Shown piece after piece: positions 23,129 to 31,498 of a stretch of DNA of 34,992 bases. The notes beneath the pieces are model-generated. The model worked only from the letters and a program-made list of their open reading frames with translations. It was not told the origin of the DNA and ran no database searches. Every line of letters begins with the position of its first letter. Position 1 is the first letter of the stretch. The DNA is taken from contig CAYMEK010000047.1 of assembly GCA_964389305.1 (NCBI GenBank), positions 1 to 34,992 of the forward strand. The letters are read 5' to 3'. The stretch is from CAYMEK01 sp964389305 (GTDB taxonomy: Bacteria > Spirochaetota > Spirochaetia > SZUA-6 > DRHE01). A program made the position numbers and the translations under genes.

Positions 23129-26100
23129 ATGAGAGGAACCGAGCTTATCCGCATCGGAATCGACATCGGCAGCCTCTATCTGAAGATTGTCGAAGTGAAG
23201 CCTGACGGGCGCATCGGCCGGAGCACGTACCGGCTGCACCGAGGGCAGCTCGTGCCCTGCCTCAAAGAGGAGCTGCCGGTTTACTTGAACGGCGGCCGCC
23301 CGGCGCCGGCCCTGGGTGTAACCGGCGTGCATGCCGACGTGCTCGCCTGCCCTTTACGCCTGGACCGCTTCAGCGTGGAGAGCGCCATCATCCGCGCGGT
23401 CCGCGAACAGCTACCCGGGACCAGGAACATTATCGACATCGGCGGGGCGGTGCTCACCCTGATCCGGCTGAACGCGGCGGGCGAGCTGGAAAGTGCGGCC
23501 AGGAATTCGCTCTGCGCCGCCGGCACGGGCTCTTTTCTGGACGAGCAGTCCGAGCGGCTGGGCATCTGCTACGAGGAGCTCGAAGATTTGCCCGTGGTGG
23601 AAGATCCACCCAGCATCGCCACCCGCTGTGCCGTTTTCGCCAAGACGGATCTGATCCACCACCAGCAGGCCGGCCGCTCCAGGATCGAATGCTGGGCGGG
23701 ACTCTGCCGGGGCATGGTTTCCACTCTCCTCAGCACCCTGCTCAAGGGAAGGCCCCTGGAAGGACAGACCGCCCTGGTCGGGGGGGTTACCCGCAACCGG
23801 GAGATTCTGCGCGAGCTGGAGCGAATCTATGGGACGCGGGTGTGCACGCTGGAGCACAGCCACCTGGCCGGAGCTTACGGCGCCGCCCTCCTCGCGCCCG
23901 CCCGGCAGAGGCCGCTACGTCTCGACCTCAGCGGGCTCGACGGGGCCGGCGGTCCTAGAAAGGCCCTGGCCACCCGGCCGGCCCTGCGGCTCAGGCGATC
24001 CTCCTATCCCTCCTGGCAGGTATTGGAATCCTACCTGGACGGCTGCGGGAACGAGGTGCGCCTATCCCGTGTACCCCGGTCGACCCAGGTCCCCTGTTTC
24101 CTGGGGATCGACATCGGCTCGACCAGCACCAAGCTCGCCGTCATAGACTCGCAAGGAGAGGTTATCTGCGACATCTACCGGCTCACCGCAGGGGAGCCGA
24201 TCGCGGCGGTGAAGCGGCTGTTCCAGGCGCTGCGCCGGGTAGGCCGGCGCAAAGGGCTCACCTTTCAGATCGAGGGATGTGCGACCACCGGTTCGGGAAG
24301 GAAGATGATCGGGAAACTGATCGGGGCGGACCGGATTATCAACGAGATCACCTGCCACCTAGCCGGAGCGGCCCGCGTCGACAGCACGGTCACCACGATT
24401 TTCGAGATCGGCGGCCAGGACTCCAAATACGTCCAAACCAGCAACGGCAGGATCGTGGACGCGGCTATGAACTACGTGTGCGCCGCCGGTACCGGCTCCT
24501 TCGTGGCCGAGCAGGCGCGCAGGCTCGGATTTCGGGTGGAGGAGGTGGGAGAGGCGGTCATGGGCGTTGCGCCTCCCCATACCTCGGACCGCTGCACCGT
24601 GTTCATGGAGCAAGACGTCAACCGCCTGCTGCAGCAGGGCTACAGCAAGGAGCAGGCGCTGGCGGCGGTGCTGTACTCCGTGGTGCAGAACTACCTGAAC
24701 AAGGTGGTGGGCAACCGCCCCTACTCCAGGAAGAAGATCTTCTTCCAGGGAGCCACGGCCCGGAACCGGGGGCTGGTGGCGGCCTTCGAAAACCTGCTCG
24801 GAGCCGAGATCGTGGTCTCCCCTTACGCCCACGTGATGGGCGCCTGGGGAGCCGCCCTGCTGGCCCGGGAGTGGCTGGAGCACGGGGGGATCGGAGGCGA
24901 CGGGGGAAGCGGTACGGCCGGCGGCAACGGGGGGTGCAGCCAAGCCGGCGGCGGCCGGCGGCGCAGCAGTTTCCGCGGCCTGGAGCTGGCCGACAGGGAA
25001 GTGTCGCTGCGCTCGGAGCGTTGCCGGTTGTGCCCCAATCGCTGCGACATCACCTACGCCCGCATCGAGGGAGACGGCGCGGAGAGCTCATGGGGCTACC
25101 TGTGCGGCAGGGAGCCTGAAAGCAAACACGCCCGGGAGAACCCGCACTTCCGCTTCTTCAGGCGCTGGGAAGAGCTGGCGCAGGCGGCGGGCAGGCTCCA
25201 TGGGCTGGAAGAGGCCCCCGCCGTGGCCCTTCCTCGGGCGCTTTTCTCCTACAGCTACCTGCCCCTGTTTCAGAGGTTTCTCAACAGGCTGGGCTACTCA
25301 GTGAGGCTTTCGGGAAAGACAACCGGCCGAACCAGGCGCCTGAGCGCCCGTATCTGCGGCGCCGAGTTCTGCTTTCCGATGAAGGCGGCGCTGGGGCACG
25401 TGCTGGAGCTAGCCGGTGGGGGGTGCGACGGAGAAGAGTATGAGGAATCCGGCGGCGAAGGAGGCCGGGACGGCAAGGGGGGCGGCGGCGACGGCCTGCC
25501 TCTGTTCCTTCCCCACATGATCAGCGCCCCGCCGGACGGCTGGGCGACCAACGCCTATTACTGCCCCTACCTGCAGTCCTTCCCCTCGGTGGTCCGGTCT
25601 TCTCTTCAGATCAACGGCCTGGACGCCTCTCGGATCCTCTCGCCGGTCATCGACTTCAGATTGCCCGAGCGCCTGCAGGTGGAGGAGCTTTGCCGCAGCC
25701 TGGCCGGCCCGCTGGCCCGGGGCTCCCGGGCCATTGCGGCCGCCTGGAAGGAGGCCGTGGGCGTGCAGGAACGCTTCGACCGCGACTGCGCCCTGGAGGG
25801 GGAGAAGGCCCTGCGCGAGCTGGAGCATAGGGGCGAAAAGGCGATCGCGGTCCTGGGCAGACCGTACAACATCCACGACTCCAACCTGAACCTCGGGCTG
25901 GTGCGCAAGATCGCCGAGCTGGGCTGGACGGTGATTCCCCTGGACTTCCTGGCCGCGGGCGGACAGGATCCGGAAGAGCCGTTCAGGAACCTGTACTGGA
26001 GCCAAGCGCAGAAAATCCTGCGGGCGGCCTACAGAGTTCGCGCCTCGGAGCTTCTCCAGGCCGTTTGCTTCACCAACTTCAACTGCGGGCCGGACAGCTT

Positions 26101-27514
26101 CCTGGAGTCCTATCTCCGGCACCTGTTCGGGGAGAAGCCCCTCCTGGTGCTGGAGCTGGACGAGCACGAGGCGGACGCCGGCTATCTCACCCGCATAGAG
26201 GCCTTCCTCGACGTGCTCAAAAGCGCCCCGGCGGTCCGCGGCTTCCCGGCGATCCACCTCCCTCCCTCCTTGAATGAGGAGTTCAGGCGCAGGAAGATCT
26301 GGATACCCCGGCTTCATCCGGTGGGCGCACCGCTTTTCGCCGCCGCCTTCCGCGCCTTCGGCTACGACGCCCAGGTGCTGCCTCTGGAAGACGAGGAGTC
26401 CTTCGAGATCGGTCGGCGGCTCACTTCCGGCAAGGAGTGCCTGCCCATGGTGTCGACGATCGGGGCGCTGGTCAAGAAACTGCGGGAAACCGGCGCCCGA
26501 CCCGGCGAGGCCGCCTACTTCATGTCCACCGCGAGCGGGCCCTGCCGCTTCGGCCAGTACGCGCTGAAAGACCGGATGATCCTTAACGATCTGGGCTACG
26601 CGGATATCCCCATACTCTCGCCCAGCACGCTCAACTGCTACCAGGGACTGCCCGAGAGGCTGCGCCGGCGGATTTGGACCTACGTGGTAGCCGCCGACAT
26701 CCTGCTGAAGCTCCGCTGCAAGAAGATGCCCTACGCCGAGGACCGGGCCCTGGCGGGGGCAGCCTTCGAGGAGGAGGTGGGAGCTCTGGAGTCGGCGGTC
26801 GAAGCAGGGAGCGATTTCAAGGCGGCCTTGCTGGCCAGCCTCCGGCGGCTGGCCGGCATTCCCGACTCCCGCGAGCGCGCCCTGGCGGCCGGCGAGCGGC
26901 GGCCGCTGGTGGGCATCGTGGGTGAGATATATGTTCGCTGCAATCCGTTCACCAATGCCCGCCTGATCGAGGCGGTGGAGCGCTGCGGCGGAGAAGCGTG
27001 GTCCGCGCCGCTTTCCGAATGGTTCCTCTACACGGCCTATCTGCAGCGCTGGCGGGCGCGGAAGAAGCTGGGCGGCCTGGTATACCGCGGCCTGACCAAC
27101 CTGAAGAACTTCTACCTGCAGGGCGTAGAGCGAAGGTTGTATCGGCTGGCCGAACGCTGGCTGGCCGATCGTCAGGAGCCGGCCATCGAGGATATCCTGG
27201 CTGCGGGTACCGAGTACCTGCCCATCAATTTCGAAGGCGAATCGATCCTTACGGTGGGACGCGCCGTCCAGTTCATCAGGCAGGGGGCCGAACTGGTCGT
27301 GAACTGCGCTCCCTTCGGGTGCATGCCGGGAACCCTCACCAGCGCCCTGCTGCAGCAGGTGCAGCAAAGATCGGGGGTCCCGGTGGTCAGCATTTTCTAC
27401 GACGGTCAGAAGAACCTGAACGAGATATTGACTGTATACCTGCAGCAGCTCGAGCACCGCAGCCGGGTGCCGGCCGCGGGCGAGCAACCGGCGCTCGTAG
27501 GGCGCCAGACCTGA
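23129..27514 (+). CDS. Giant 2-hydroxyacyl-CoA dehydratase activator (two BadF/BcrA-type ATPase domains plus dehydratase-like C-terminus)
   Basis: A 1461-residue protein from ATG 23129; the frame is open 33 codons earlier, but the extra residues do not resemble the family. Domain 1 (about 7-265) and domain 2 (about 324-585) are ASKHA ATPases with IGIDIGS and CAAGTGSF (C129; C451). Domain 2 has the full GGQDSK (428-433), while domain 1 reads GGAVLT there. Two glycine-rich linkers follow (about 586-616 and 764-790). The rest carries CRLCPNRC (C632, C635, C639), FCFPMK (C748), FNCGPDS (C986), KECLPM (C1104) and SGPCRFG (C1139), the cysteine pattern of 2-hydroxyacyl-CoA dehydratase subunits. The separate HgdC-type activators use ATP to inject an electron into such dehydratases. 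The fused forms are widespread in anaerobes but their substrate is unknown. Confidence 0.9.
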   Translation: MRGTELIRIGIDIGSLYLKIVEVKPDGRIGRSTYRLHRGQLVPCLKEELPVYLNGGRPAPALGVTGVHADVLACPLRLDRFSVESAIIRAVREQLPGTRNIIDIGGAVLTLIRLNAAGELESAARNSLCAAGTGSFLDEQSERLGICYEELEDLPVVEDPPSIATRCAVFAKTDLIHHQQAGRSRIECWAGLCRGMVSTLLSTLLKGRPLEGQTALVGGVTRNREILRELERIYGTRVCTLEHSHLAGAYGAALLAPARQRPLRLDLSGLDGAGGPRKALATRPALRLRRSSYPSWQVLESYLDGCGNEVRLSRVPRSTQVPCFLGIDIGSTSTKLAVIDSQGEVICDIYRLTAGEPIAAVKRLFQALRRVGRRKGLTFQIEGCATTGSGRKMIGKLIGADRIINEITCHLAGAARVDSTVTTIFEIGGQDSKYVQTSNGRIVDAAMNYVCAAGTGSFVAEQARRLGFRVEEVGEAVMGVAPPHTSDRCTVFMEQDVNRLLQQGYSKEQALAAVLYSVVQNYLNKVVGNRPYSRKKIFFQGATARNRGLVAAFENLLGAEIVVSPYAHVMGAWGAALLAREWLEHGGIGGDGGSGTAGGNGGCSQAGGGRRRSSFRGLELADREVSLRSERCRLCPNRCDITYARIEGDGAESSWGYLCGREPESKHARENPHFRFFRRWEELAQAAGRLHGLEEAPAVALPRALFSYSYLPLFQRFLNRLGYSVRLSGKTTGRTRRLSARICGAEFCFPMKAALGHVLELAGGGCDGEEYEESGGEGGRDGKGGGGDGLPLFLPHMISAPPDGWATNAYYCPYLQSFPSVVRSSLQINGLDASRILSPVIDFRLPERLQVEELCRSLAGPLARGSRAIAAAWKEAVGVQERFDRDCALEGEKALRELEHRGEKAIAVLGRPYNIHDSNLNLGLVRKIAELGWTVIPLDFLAAGGQDPEEPFRNLYWSQAQKILRAAYRVRASELLQAVCFTNFNCGPDSFLESYLRHLFGEKPLLVLELDEHEADAGYLTRIEAFLDVLKSAPAVRGFPAIHLPPSLNEEFRRRKIWIPRLHPVGAPLFAAAFRAFGYDAQVLPLEDEESFEIGRRLTSGKECLPMVSTIGALVKKLRETGARPGEAAYFMSTASGPCRFGQYALKDRMILNDLGYADIPILSPSTLNCYQGLPERLRRRIWTYVVAADILLKLRCKKMPYAEDRALAGAAFEEEVGALESAVEAGSDFKAALLASLRRLAGIPDSRERALAAGERRPLVGIVGEIYVRCNPFTNARLIEAVERCGGEAWSAPLSEWFLYTAYLQRWRARKKLGGLVYRGLTNLKNFYLQGVERRLYRLAERWLADRQEPAIEDILAAGTEYLPINFEGESILTVGRAVQFIRQGAELVVNCAPFGCMPGTLTSALLQQVQQRSGVPVVSIFYDGQKNLNEILTVYLQQLEHRSRVPAAGEQPALVGRQT

Positions 27515-27528
27515 GGAGGGAGGATGCT

Positions 27529-29859
27529 ATGGCGTTGACAGGCTCTTTGGAAAAAGACCACCGGGAGCTGCTCGGCTACCGCAGCGGCGCCTGTTACTGC
27601 AGAGTGGATCTGCACACCCACACTCCGGCTTCGGAGTGCAGCAGCTACTCGCTTCCCGCCGGCCTCGAAGCGGCGTTCGAAGCGGCAGCTCCGAAGAGCG
27701 GCAATCGGGCCTCCTGCCGCAAGAGCCTGGAGTTTCTCCAGGGTATCGCCGAGGGCCCGAATCCCTTTGCGGCGCAGCTTGATGCTCCGGAGGTCAGGGA
27801 GCTGCCCCGGCTGGACGGGAAGCCGCTGGTGGACGGGAAGCTGCTCCGCCAGATCGTGGCCGCCTGGATCGATAACATCCGGCGCGAGAGGGGGCTGCGC
27901 AGCGACGTCGTTGATATCGAGCCCCGAGGAGAGCAGTACGACATGCTTCGGCTGGCCTTGCGCGACCTGAGGAACTATCTGGCCGGCCTGCTTTTTCCGG
28001 AGGAGTTCGTCCTGCGCTGCTACATCGAGGAGCTGCAACTGGTGGCGCTGACCGATCACAACCACCCCGGCTACGTCGTTCCCCGCCTGCAGGAGCTCGG
28101 CACCTGGCACGGAGCCCTGCTGGCCGTGAACGAACGCTACCGGCGGGAGATCGATAAAAACGGCGGCCGCCGGGTCCGTCAGACGCTGCTCGACCGTCTG
28201 CAGTGGGCTGCGGACAGGCTGGGGGCGAGCCGGACCGCCGAGGTCGGCGCCGTGCTCAGGTCGCAACACCGGGAAGCGGTACGCAAGAGCATGAAGAGCG
28301 CGGATGCGCGCAGACAGCACATTGAGGAACGCATTGCCTACTGGTCCGATGAGGGCAACGCCCTCCGACCGCTGGTGCTTCTGCCGGGAGTGGAGATCAC
28401 GGTAAGCGGCGTTCATCTGCTGGCCATTTTCTCCTCCACCTGGTACGCGCCCGGACGCATCGGCGCCATTCTGCGCACGATCGGAATCCCGGAGCAGCAG
28501 TGGGGCCGGGGCTTCATCGCTGCGGCCACCGCCAGCGTCCAGGATACAATGGCGCTGATCGCCGAAAACGGCGGGATTGCCATTCCGGCGCACTCGAACA
28601 GTGACTTCAAAGGGCTGCTGCGCCTGTTCAAGCGGGGCCTGGAGCTGCGTAAAGTGCTGGAGCATCAGGCTCTCATGGCCCTGGAGACCGTAGGCGGGAC
28701 GGTGATTGCGGCAGCTCAGGCCAGGAAGAGGGGCAAAGATGCCTGCGAGAGCCTGCGCTGGCTGGCCGAGGACAGCGGACGGCCGGAACGGGCCAGACCT
28801 CTGTGCTTCACTAAAGGATCCGACGCCCACGAGTGCAGGATCGAGTGCGACGGCATCGGCGAGGATCTAGGTATGCGCTACACGAACGTCAAGATGGACC
28901 TGCGCAGCATGGACAAGCCGGACGAGACCTTCGCTGCCCTGCGTCTGGCTCTGCTCAGCGGGCAGAGCCGGGTGATCGAATCCCCCACCGAAGCGGGCTA
29001 CAGCTATCAGGCGGGAAAGAGCGGCTACCGGATCAAGGCTGAGCAGCGGATCAAGCTGCTGAGCTGCGAAGCCAGGCGGCCTACCATCCTGGGCATGACC
29101 GTTAACGGCCGCGGCTCCTACGCGGATGGGCTGCGGATCCGCTTCAATCCTTACCTGAACTGTGTGGTCGGCAGCGGCGGCAAGTCCACCCTGCTGCGCC
29201 TGCTCGGCTATGCCTTCGGGGTCCAGGGTTTCCTGCCCGCAACGACCGCTACCTGGCTTCCCAAGACGGTTCGGGTATTCTGGCGCTACGGGGAGCGCAC
29301 GTACTGCATTGAGAGGGAGGGCCGGAGCGCCAGGCCGGACGGTGAAAAGGTAACCTGCACGTGGTATCGATGCGGGCCGGATGGCAAGTGGCAGGCCACG
29401 GACCCGCAGGAGGAGCCGGTGACCCGGGAGATCGGCCAGCCGGTGGAGATCTGGCCGCCGACCGCCGTGCAGGACGGCCGCAAGTCCTTGAGCGCCCTGG
29501 AGTCTGCGGTCGTTCGAGAGCTGAAGCGGCTGCTGAAGTTCGAGACCCTGGAGCAGGCCCGGCCGCTGCTGGTCAACCAGCCCCGCGATATCTTCAATTC
29601 CCGGGAGCTGTTCGAGGAAGTGCTGAGCAAGCCCTATCTCAAAGCCCGCCAGATCATCTGGAGCACCGGAAGCTCCAACGTCCCCGTGGCCATGGACGCC
29701 GAAAAGATATTCGTAGTGAGGGAGATCGACCAGGGCCGCAGAATGGAGCTGGTCTGCGCGGGTGATCTGAGCGAAGAGGAGGTCCGGGAGGAGTTCCTCG
29801 ACTCCATAGAGGGCGGATACCTGGCCTTCAAGCGCCGGCAGGCTCTGTACAATCTCTGA
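27529..29859 (+). CDS. PHP-domain phosphoesterase fused to a degenerate SMC-like ATPase (TrlF-like)
   Basis: A 776-residue protein from ATG 27529, preceded by GGAGGGAGG that overlaps the activator stop (14-base gap). Open frame upstream lies inside the activator gene and is spurious. PHP metal ligands are complete: DLHTHT (H29, H31), LTDHNH (D176, H177), PGVEI (E289), PAHSN (H355) and GSDAH (D432, H434), so a metal-dependent phosphoesterase is expected. The ATPase half has Walker A GSGGKST (548-554). The segment homologous to Walker B reads PLLVNQPRD (679-687), with Asn and Arg where Asp and Glu are normal, and the switch motif reads STGSSN instead of a THN type. No ABC signature or long coiled coil is visible. 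The C-terminus (EGGYLAFKRRQALY) fits the family. It is probably co-transcribed with the activator. Confidence 0.8.
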   Translation: MALTGSLEKDHRELLGYRSGACYCRVDLHTHTPASECSSYSLPAGLEAAFEAAAPKSGNRASCRKSLEFLQGIAEGPNPFAAQLDAPEVRELPRLDGKPLVDGKLLRQIVAAWIDNIRRERGLRSDVVDIEPRGEQYDMLRLALRDLRNYLAGLLFPEEFVLRCYIEELQLVALTDHNHPGYVVPRLQELGTWHGALLAVNERYRREIDKNGGRRVRQTLLDRLQWAADRLGASRTAEVGAVLRSQHREAVRKSMKSADARRQHIEERIAYWSDEGNALRPLVLLPGVEITVSGVHLLAIFSSTWYAPGRIGAILRTIGIPEQQWGRGFIAAATASVQDTMALIAENGGIAIPAHSNSDFKGLLRLFKRGLELRKVLEHQALMALETVGGTVIAAAQARKRGKDACESLRWLAEDSGRPERARPLCFTKGSDAHECRIECDGIGEDLGMRYTNVKMDLRSMDKPDETFAALRLALLSGQSRVIESPTEAGYSYQAGKSGYRIKAEQRIKLLSCEARRPTILGMTVNGRGSYADGLRIRFNPYLNCVVGSGGKSTLLRLLGYAFGVQGFLPATTATWLPKTVRVFWRYGERTYCIEREGRSARPDGEKVTCTWYRCGPDGKWQATDPQEEPVTREIGQPVEIWPPTAVQDGRKSLSALESAVVRELKRLLKFETLEQARPLLVNQPRDIFNSRELFEEVLSKPYLKARQIIWSTGSSNVPVAMDAEKIFVVREIDQGRRMELVCAGDLSEEEVREEFLDSIEGGYLAFKRRQALYNL

Positions 29860-29866
29860 AAGCCGA

Positions 29867-29903
29867 CGTAGCGCCGGGGGCGGGCGGCCGGGCGGCGGCT
29901 ACG
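29867..29903. terminator. Hairpin between convergent genes
   Basis: CGTAGC (29867-29872) and GCTACG (29898-29903) pair, extended inward by GCCG/CGGC with a one-base bulge, around a G+C-rich loop. There is no T-run. It lies 8 bases after the PHP gene stop and before the end of the convergent hydrolase gene. Confidence 0.35.
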
Positions 29904-29957
29904 CGGATCCGATTCGTCCTGGCGGCGCTGCTCTGTGGAGGAGCCGCGGGCGAGCGG

Positions 29958-31328
29958 CTATCGCTCCTCGAGGGTTTCGATCAGCCAGCTTCCGATCAGC
30001 TCCAGGGCCTGCGGGGCGAAGGTTTCCTCGATCCGGGCGTACTCCTGGACCTCGCCGCTGCCGGCGTGCTGGAACAGGTGATTGAGCCCCTGGAGCTTGC
30101 AGGTGCTGACCGCCGTGTTTCCGCCGGCCCGCAGCGCCGCTTCGATGGCCGCCAGGTTCTCGTCGGGGGCCACCTGGAGATCCAGCGAGCCGTTCAAGGC
30201 CAGCACGGGGCAGCGCACCCGCTCGAGGGTGGGCGCCGGGTCGTAGCCGAGGAAGAAGCGAAACCAGGGGGTGAGCAGCATCTCGGTCTGAATCTCTATT
30301 TCACTCCGGCTCATCCCCAGGGACTTCAGGATCGGTTCCATTTGCCCCGCCGCGCTCTTCCGGTCCGCAGCGCTTTTGGCGATCTCGTAGACCTTCCGGT
30401 TGGCTTCGTCCACCAGGGCGATGCGGGTGTCGGAGGCGCCGCCGGCTTTCAAGAAAGCTCTGGACTGCCGGGCGAGCACCTGATCCCCGGGAAGCCCCGG
30501 GGAGGCCAGGAGAACGATGAAGGCGATTGCCTGATCCTCGGCTGCGATCATGGAAGCGATGAGCCCCCCTTCGCTGTGTCCGATCAGGCCTACAGCCGAG
30601 CTATCGATCCTGGGATGCTGCCTTAGAAACAGAAGAGCCGACCGGGCGTCTTCGGCCAGGTCCTCGCTGGTGGCCTTGCTCGGATCCCCTCCCGACTCCG
30701 CCACCCCCCGGTCGTCGAAGCGCAGGACAGCAAAGCAGTTTCGCGCAAGGAAATCGGCCGTGACCAGGAACGGCCGGTGGCCGAAAATCTCTTCATCCCG
30801 GTTCTGGCCGCCGCTTCCGGATACCAGCACGGCGCCCGGGAAGCAACCCTGCGCTTCGGGATAGGTCAGCGTTCCGGCCAGGGTGAATCCTTTTTTCTCG
30901 TTGCGGAAGCGCACCTTCTCCACCCGGTAGGGAAAGGGCGGCATGGGGTCCTGGGGGCGCACCACCTTTTCGACTTGCGCGACCGGCTCGAGAACCACGG
31001 AATAGGAACTGCCTCTCTGCGTCCAGCTCCCGACGATTCGAGTCCCCCCAGAGGTTATCTCTCCCCGGTAGCCGCCGCCCACGGCCGGAACATCGATGTC
31101 CAGAACCTTTCCCTCCAGCTCGATGCTGGCCACCGGTATTCCGTTTACCCCCTGGTCCGGGCTGTCCATGACCGCCTGCCACCCTCCCTCGCGCTTCACG
31201 ATGCGAAACACCAGCCGGAGGTCCTGGCCCCCGGCGGTGATCCTCCCCTGCCAGATGCCCGTCAGATCGGCTGTGTTGTCCTTCTCCGGCTCCTGCGCTG
31301 GGGATGTACCCGTCCGTTCATCGTCCAT
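29958..31328 (-). CDS. Alpha/beta hydrolase with N-terminal beta-rich domain
   Basis: A 456-residue protein. Residues about 20-120 form a beta-rich domain (LTGIWQGRI, VGSWTQRGSSYSVVLEP) often found ahead of this hydrolase type. The hydrolase core has VLVSGSGGQNRDE (oxyanion region), the nucleophile in GLIGHSEGGLIA (Ser), the acid in LALNGSLDLQV (Asp) and the base in LQGLNHLFQ (His), so the triad is complete. Substrates of this group are esters or peptides; the exact one is unknown. Homologues usually have a signal peptide; here the N-terminus (MDDERTGTSPAQEPEKDN) is polar, so it is probably cytoplasmic. AAAGGAAG precedes ATG 31328. It stands alone, convergent with the PHP gene. Confidence 0.87.
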   Translation of the reverse strand: MDDERTGTSPAQEPEKDNTADLTGIWQGRITAGGQDLRLVFRIVKREGGWQAVMDSPDQGVNGIPVASIELEGKVLDIDVPAVGGGYRGEITSGGTRIVGSWTQRGSSYSVVLEPVAQVEKVVRPQDPMPPFPYRVEKVRFRNEKKGFTLAGTLTYPEAQGCFPGAVLVSGSGGQNRDEEIFGHRPFLVTADFLARNCFAVLRFDDRGVAESGGDPSKATSEDLAEDARSALLFLRQHPRIDSSAVGLIGHSEGGLIASMIAAEDQAIAFIVLLASPGLPGDQVLARQSRAFLKAGGASDTRIALVDEANRKVYEIAKSAADRKSAAGQMEPILKSLGMSRSEIEIQTEMLLTPWFRFFLGYDPAPTLERVRCPVLALNGSLDLQVAPDENLAAIEAALRAGGNTAVSTCKLQGLNHLFQHAGSGEVQEYARIEETFAPQALELIGSWLIETLEER

Positions 31329-31346
31329 GCTTGCTTCCTTTCTCTC

Positions 31347-31352
31347 ATTATA
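31347..31352 (-). promoter_or_regulatory. -10 element of the alpha/beta hydrolase gene
   Basis: The minus strand has an exact TATAAT (31352-31347), with transcription expected near 31340 and a leader of about 12 bases containing AAAGGAAG. No good -35 sequence is found at 16-18 bases; ATTCGC stands there. Confidence 0.45.
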
Positions 31353-31464
31353 CCGTACAATCGCAGCCGGCGAATATTCACGCCCAATAGAGGTGATCCG
31401 CAGCCTTCGAGGCAGGTTCCCGGGCCGGGGAGTCTGCCGGTGCCTGTGCCGCCTGCGTATTCGC

Positions 31465-31493
31465 TTGACTGGGACAATGAGCTGTTCTAAAGT
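31465..31493 (+). promoter_or_regulatory. Candidate promoter of the ABC transporter operon
   Basis: TTGACT (31465-31470) and TAAAGT (31488-31493) are 17 bases apart. The predicted start point (about 31499-31501) coincides with the GTG start codon, and no ribosome site precedes it. Confidence 0.5.
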
Positions 31494-31498
31494 ATGAT

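Noticed and set aside
25409..27487. 692-codon open frame opposite the activator
   Set aside because: Same reason: antisense shadow of a high-G+C gene, with no ribosome site or known motif.
26998..27528. Open frame continuing 177 codons upstream of the PHP-domain protein
   Set aside because: It lies wholly within the activator gene in another frame, has low-complexity Arg/Pro/Gly-rich content, and a strong ribosome site marks ATG 27529.
31411..31438. GGCAG...CTGCC as an operator for the ABC operon
   Set aside because: Five-base arms with an 18-base spacer in G+C-rich DNA are expected by chance.
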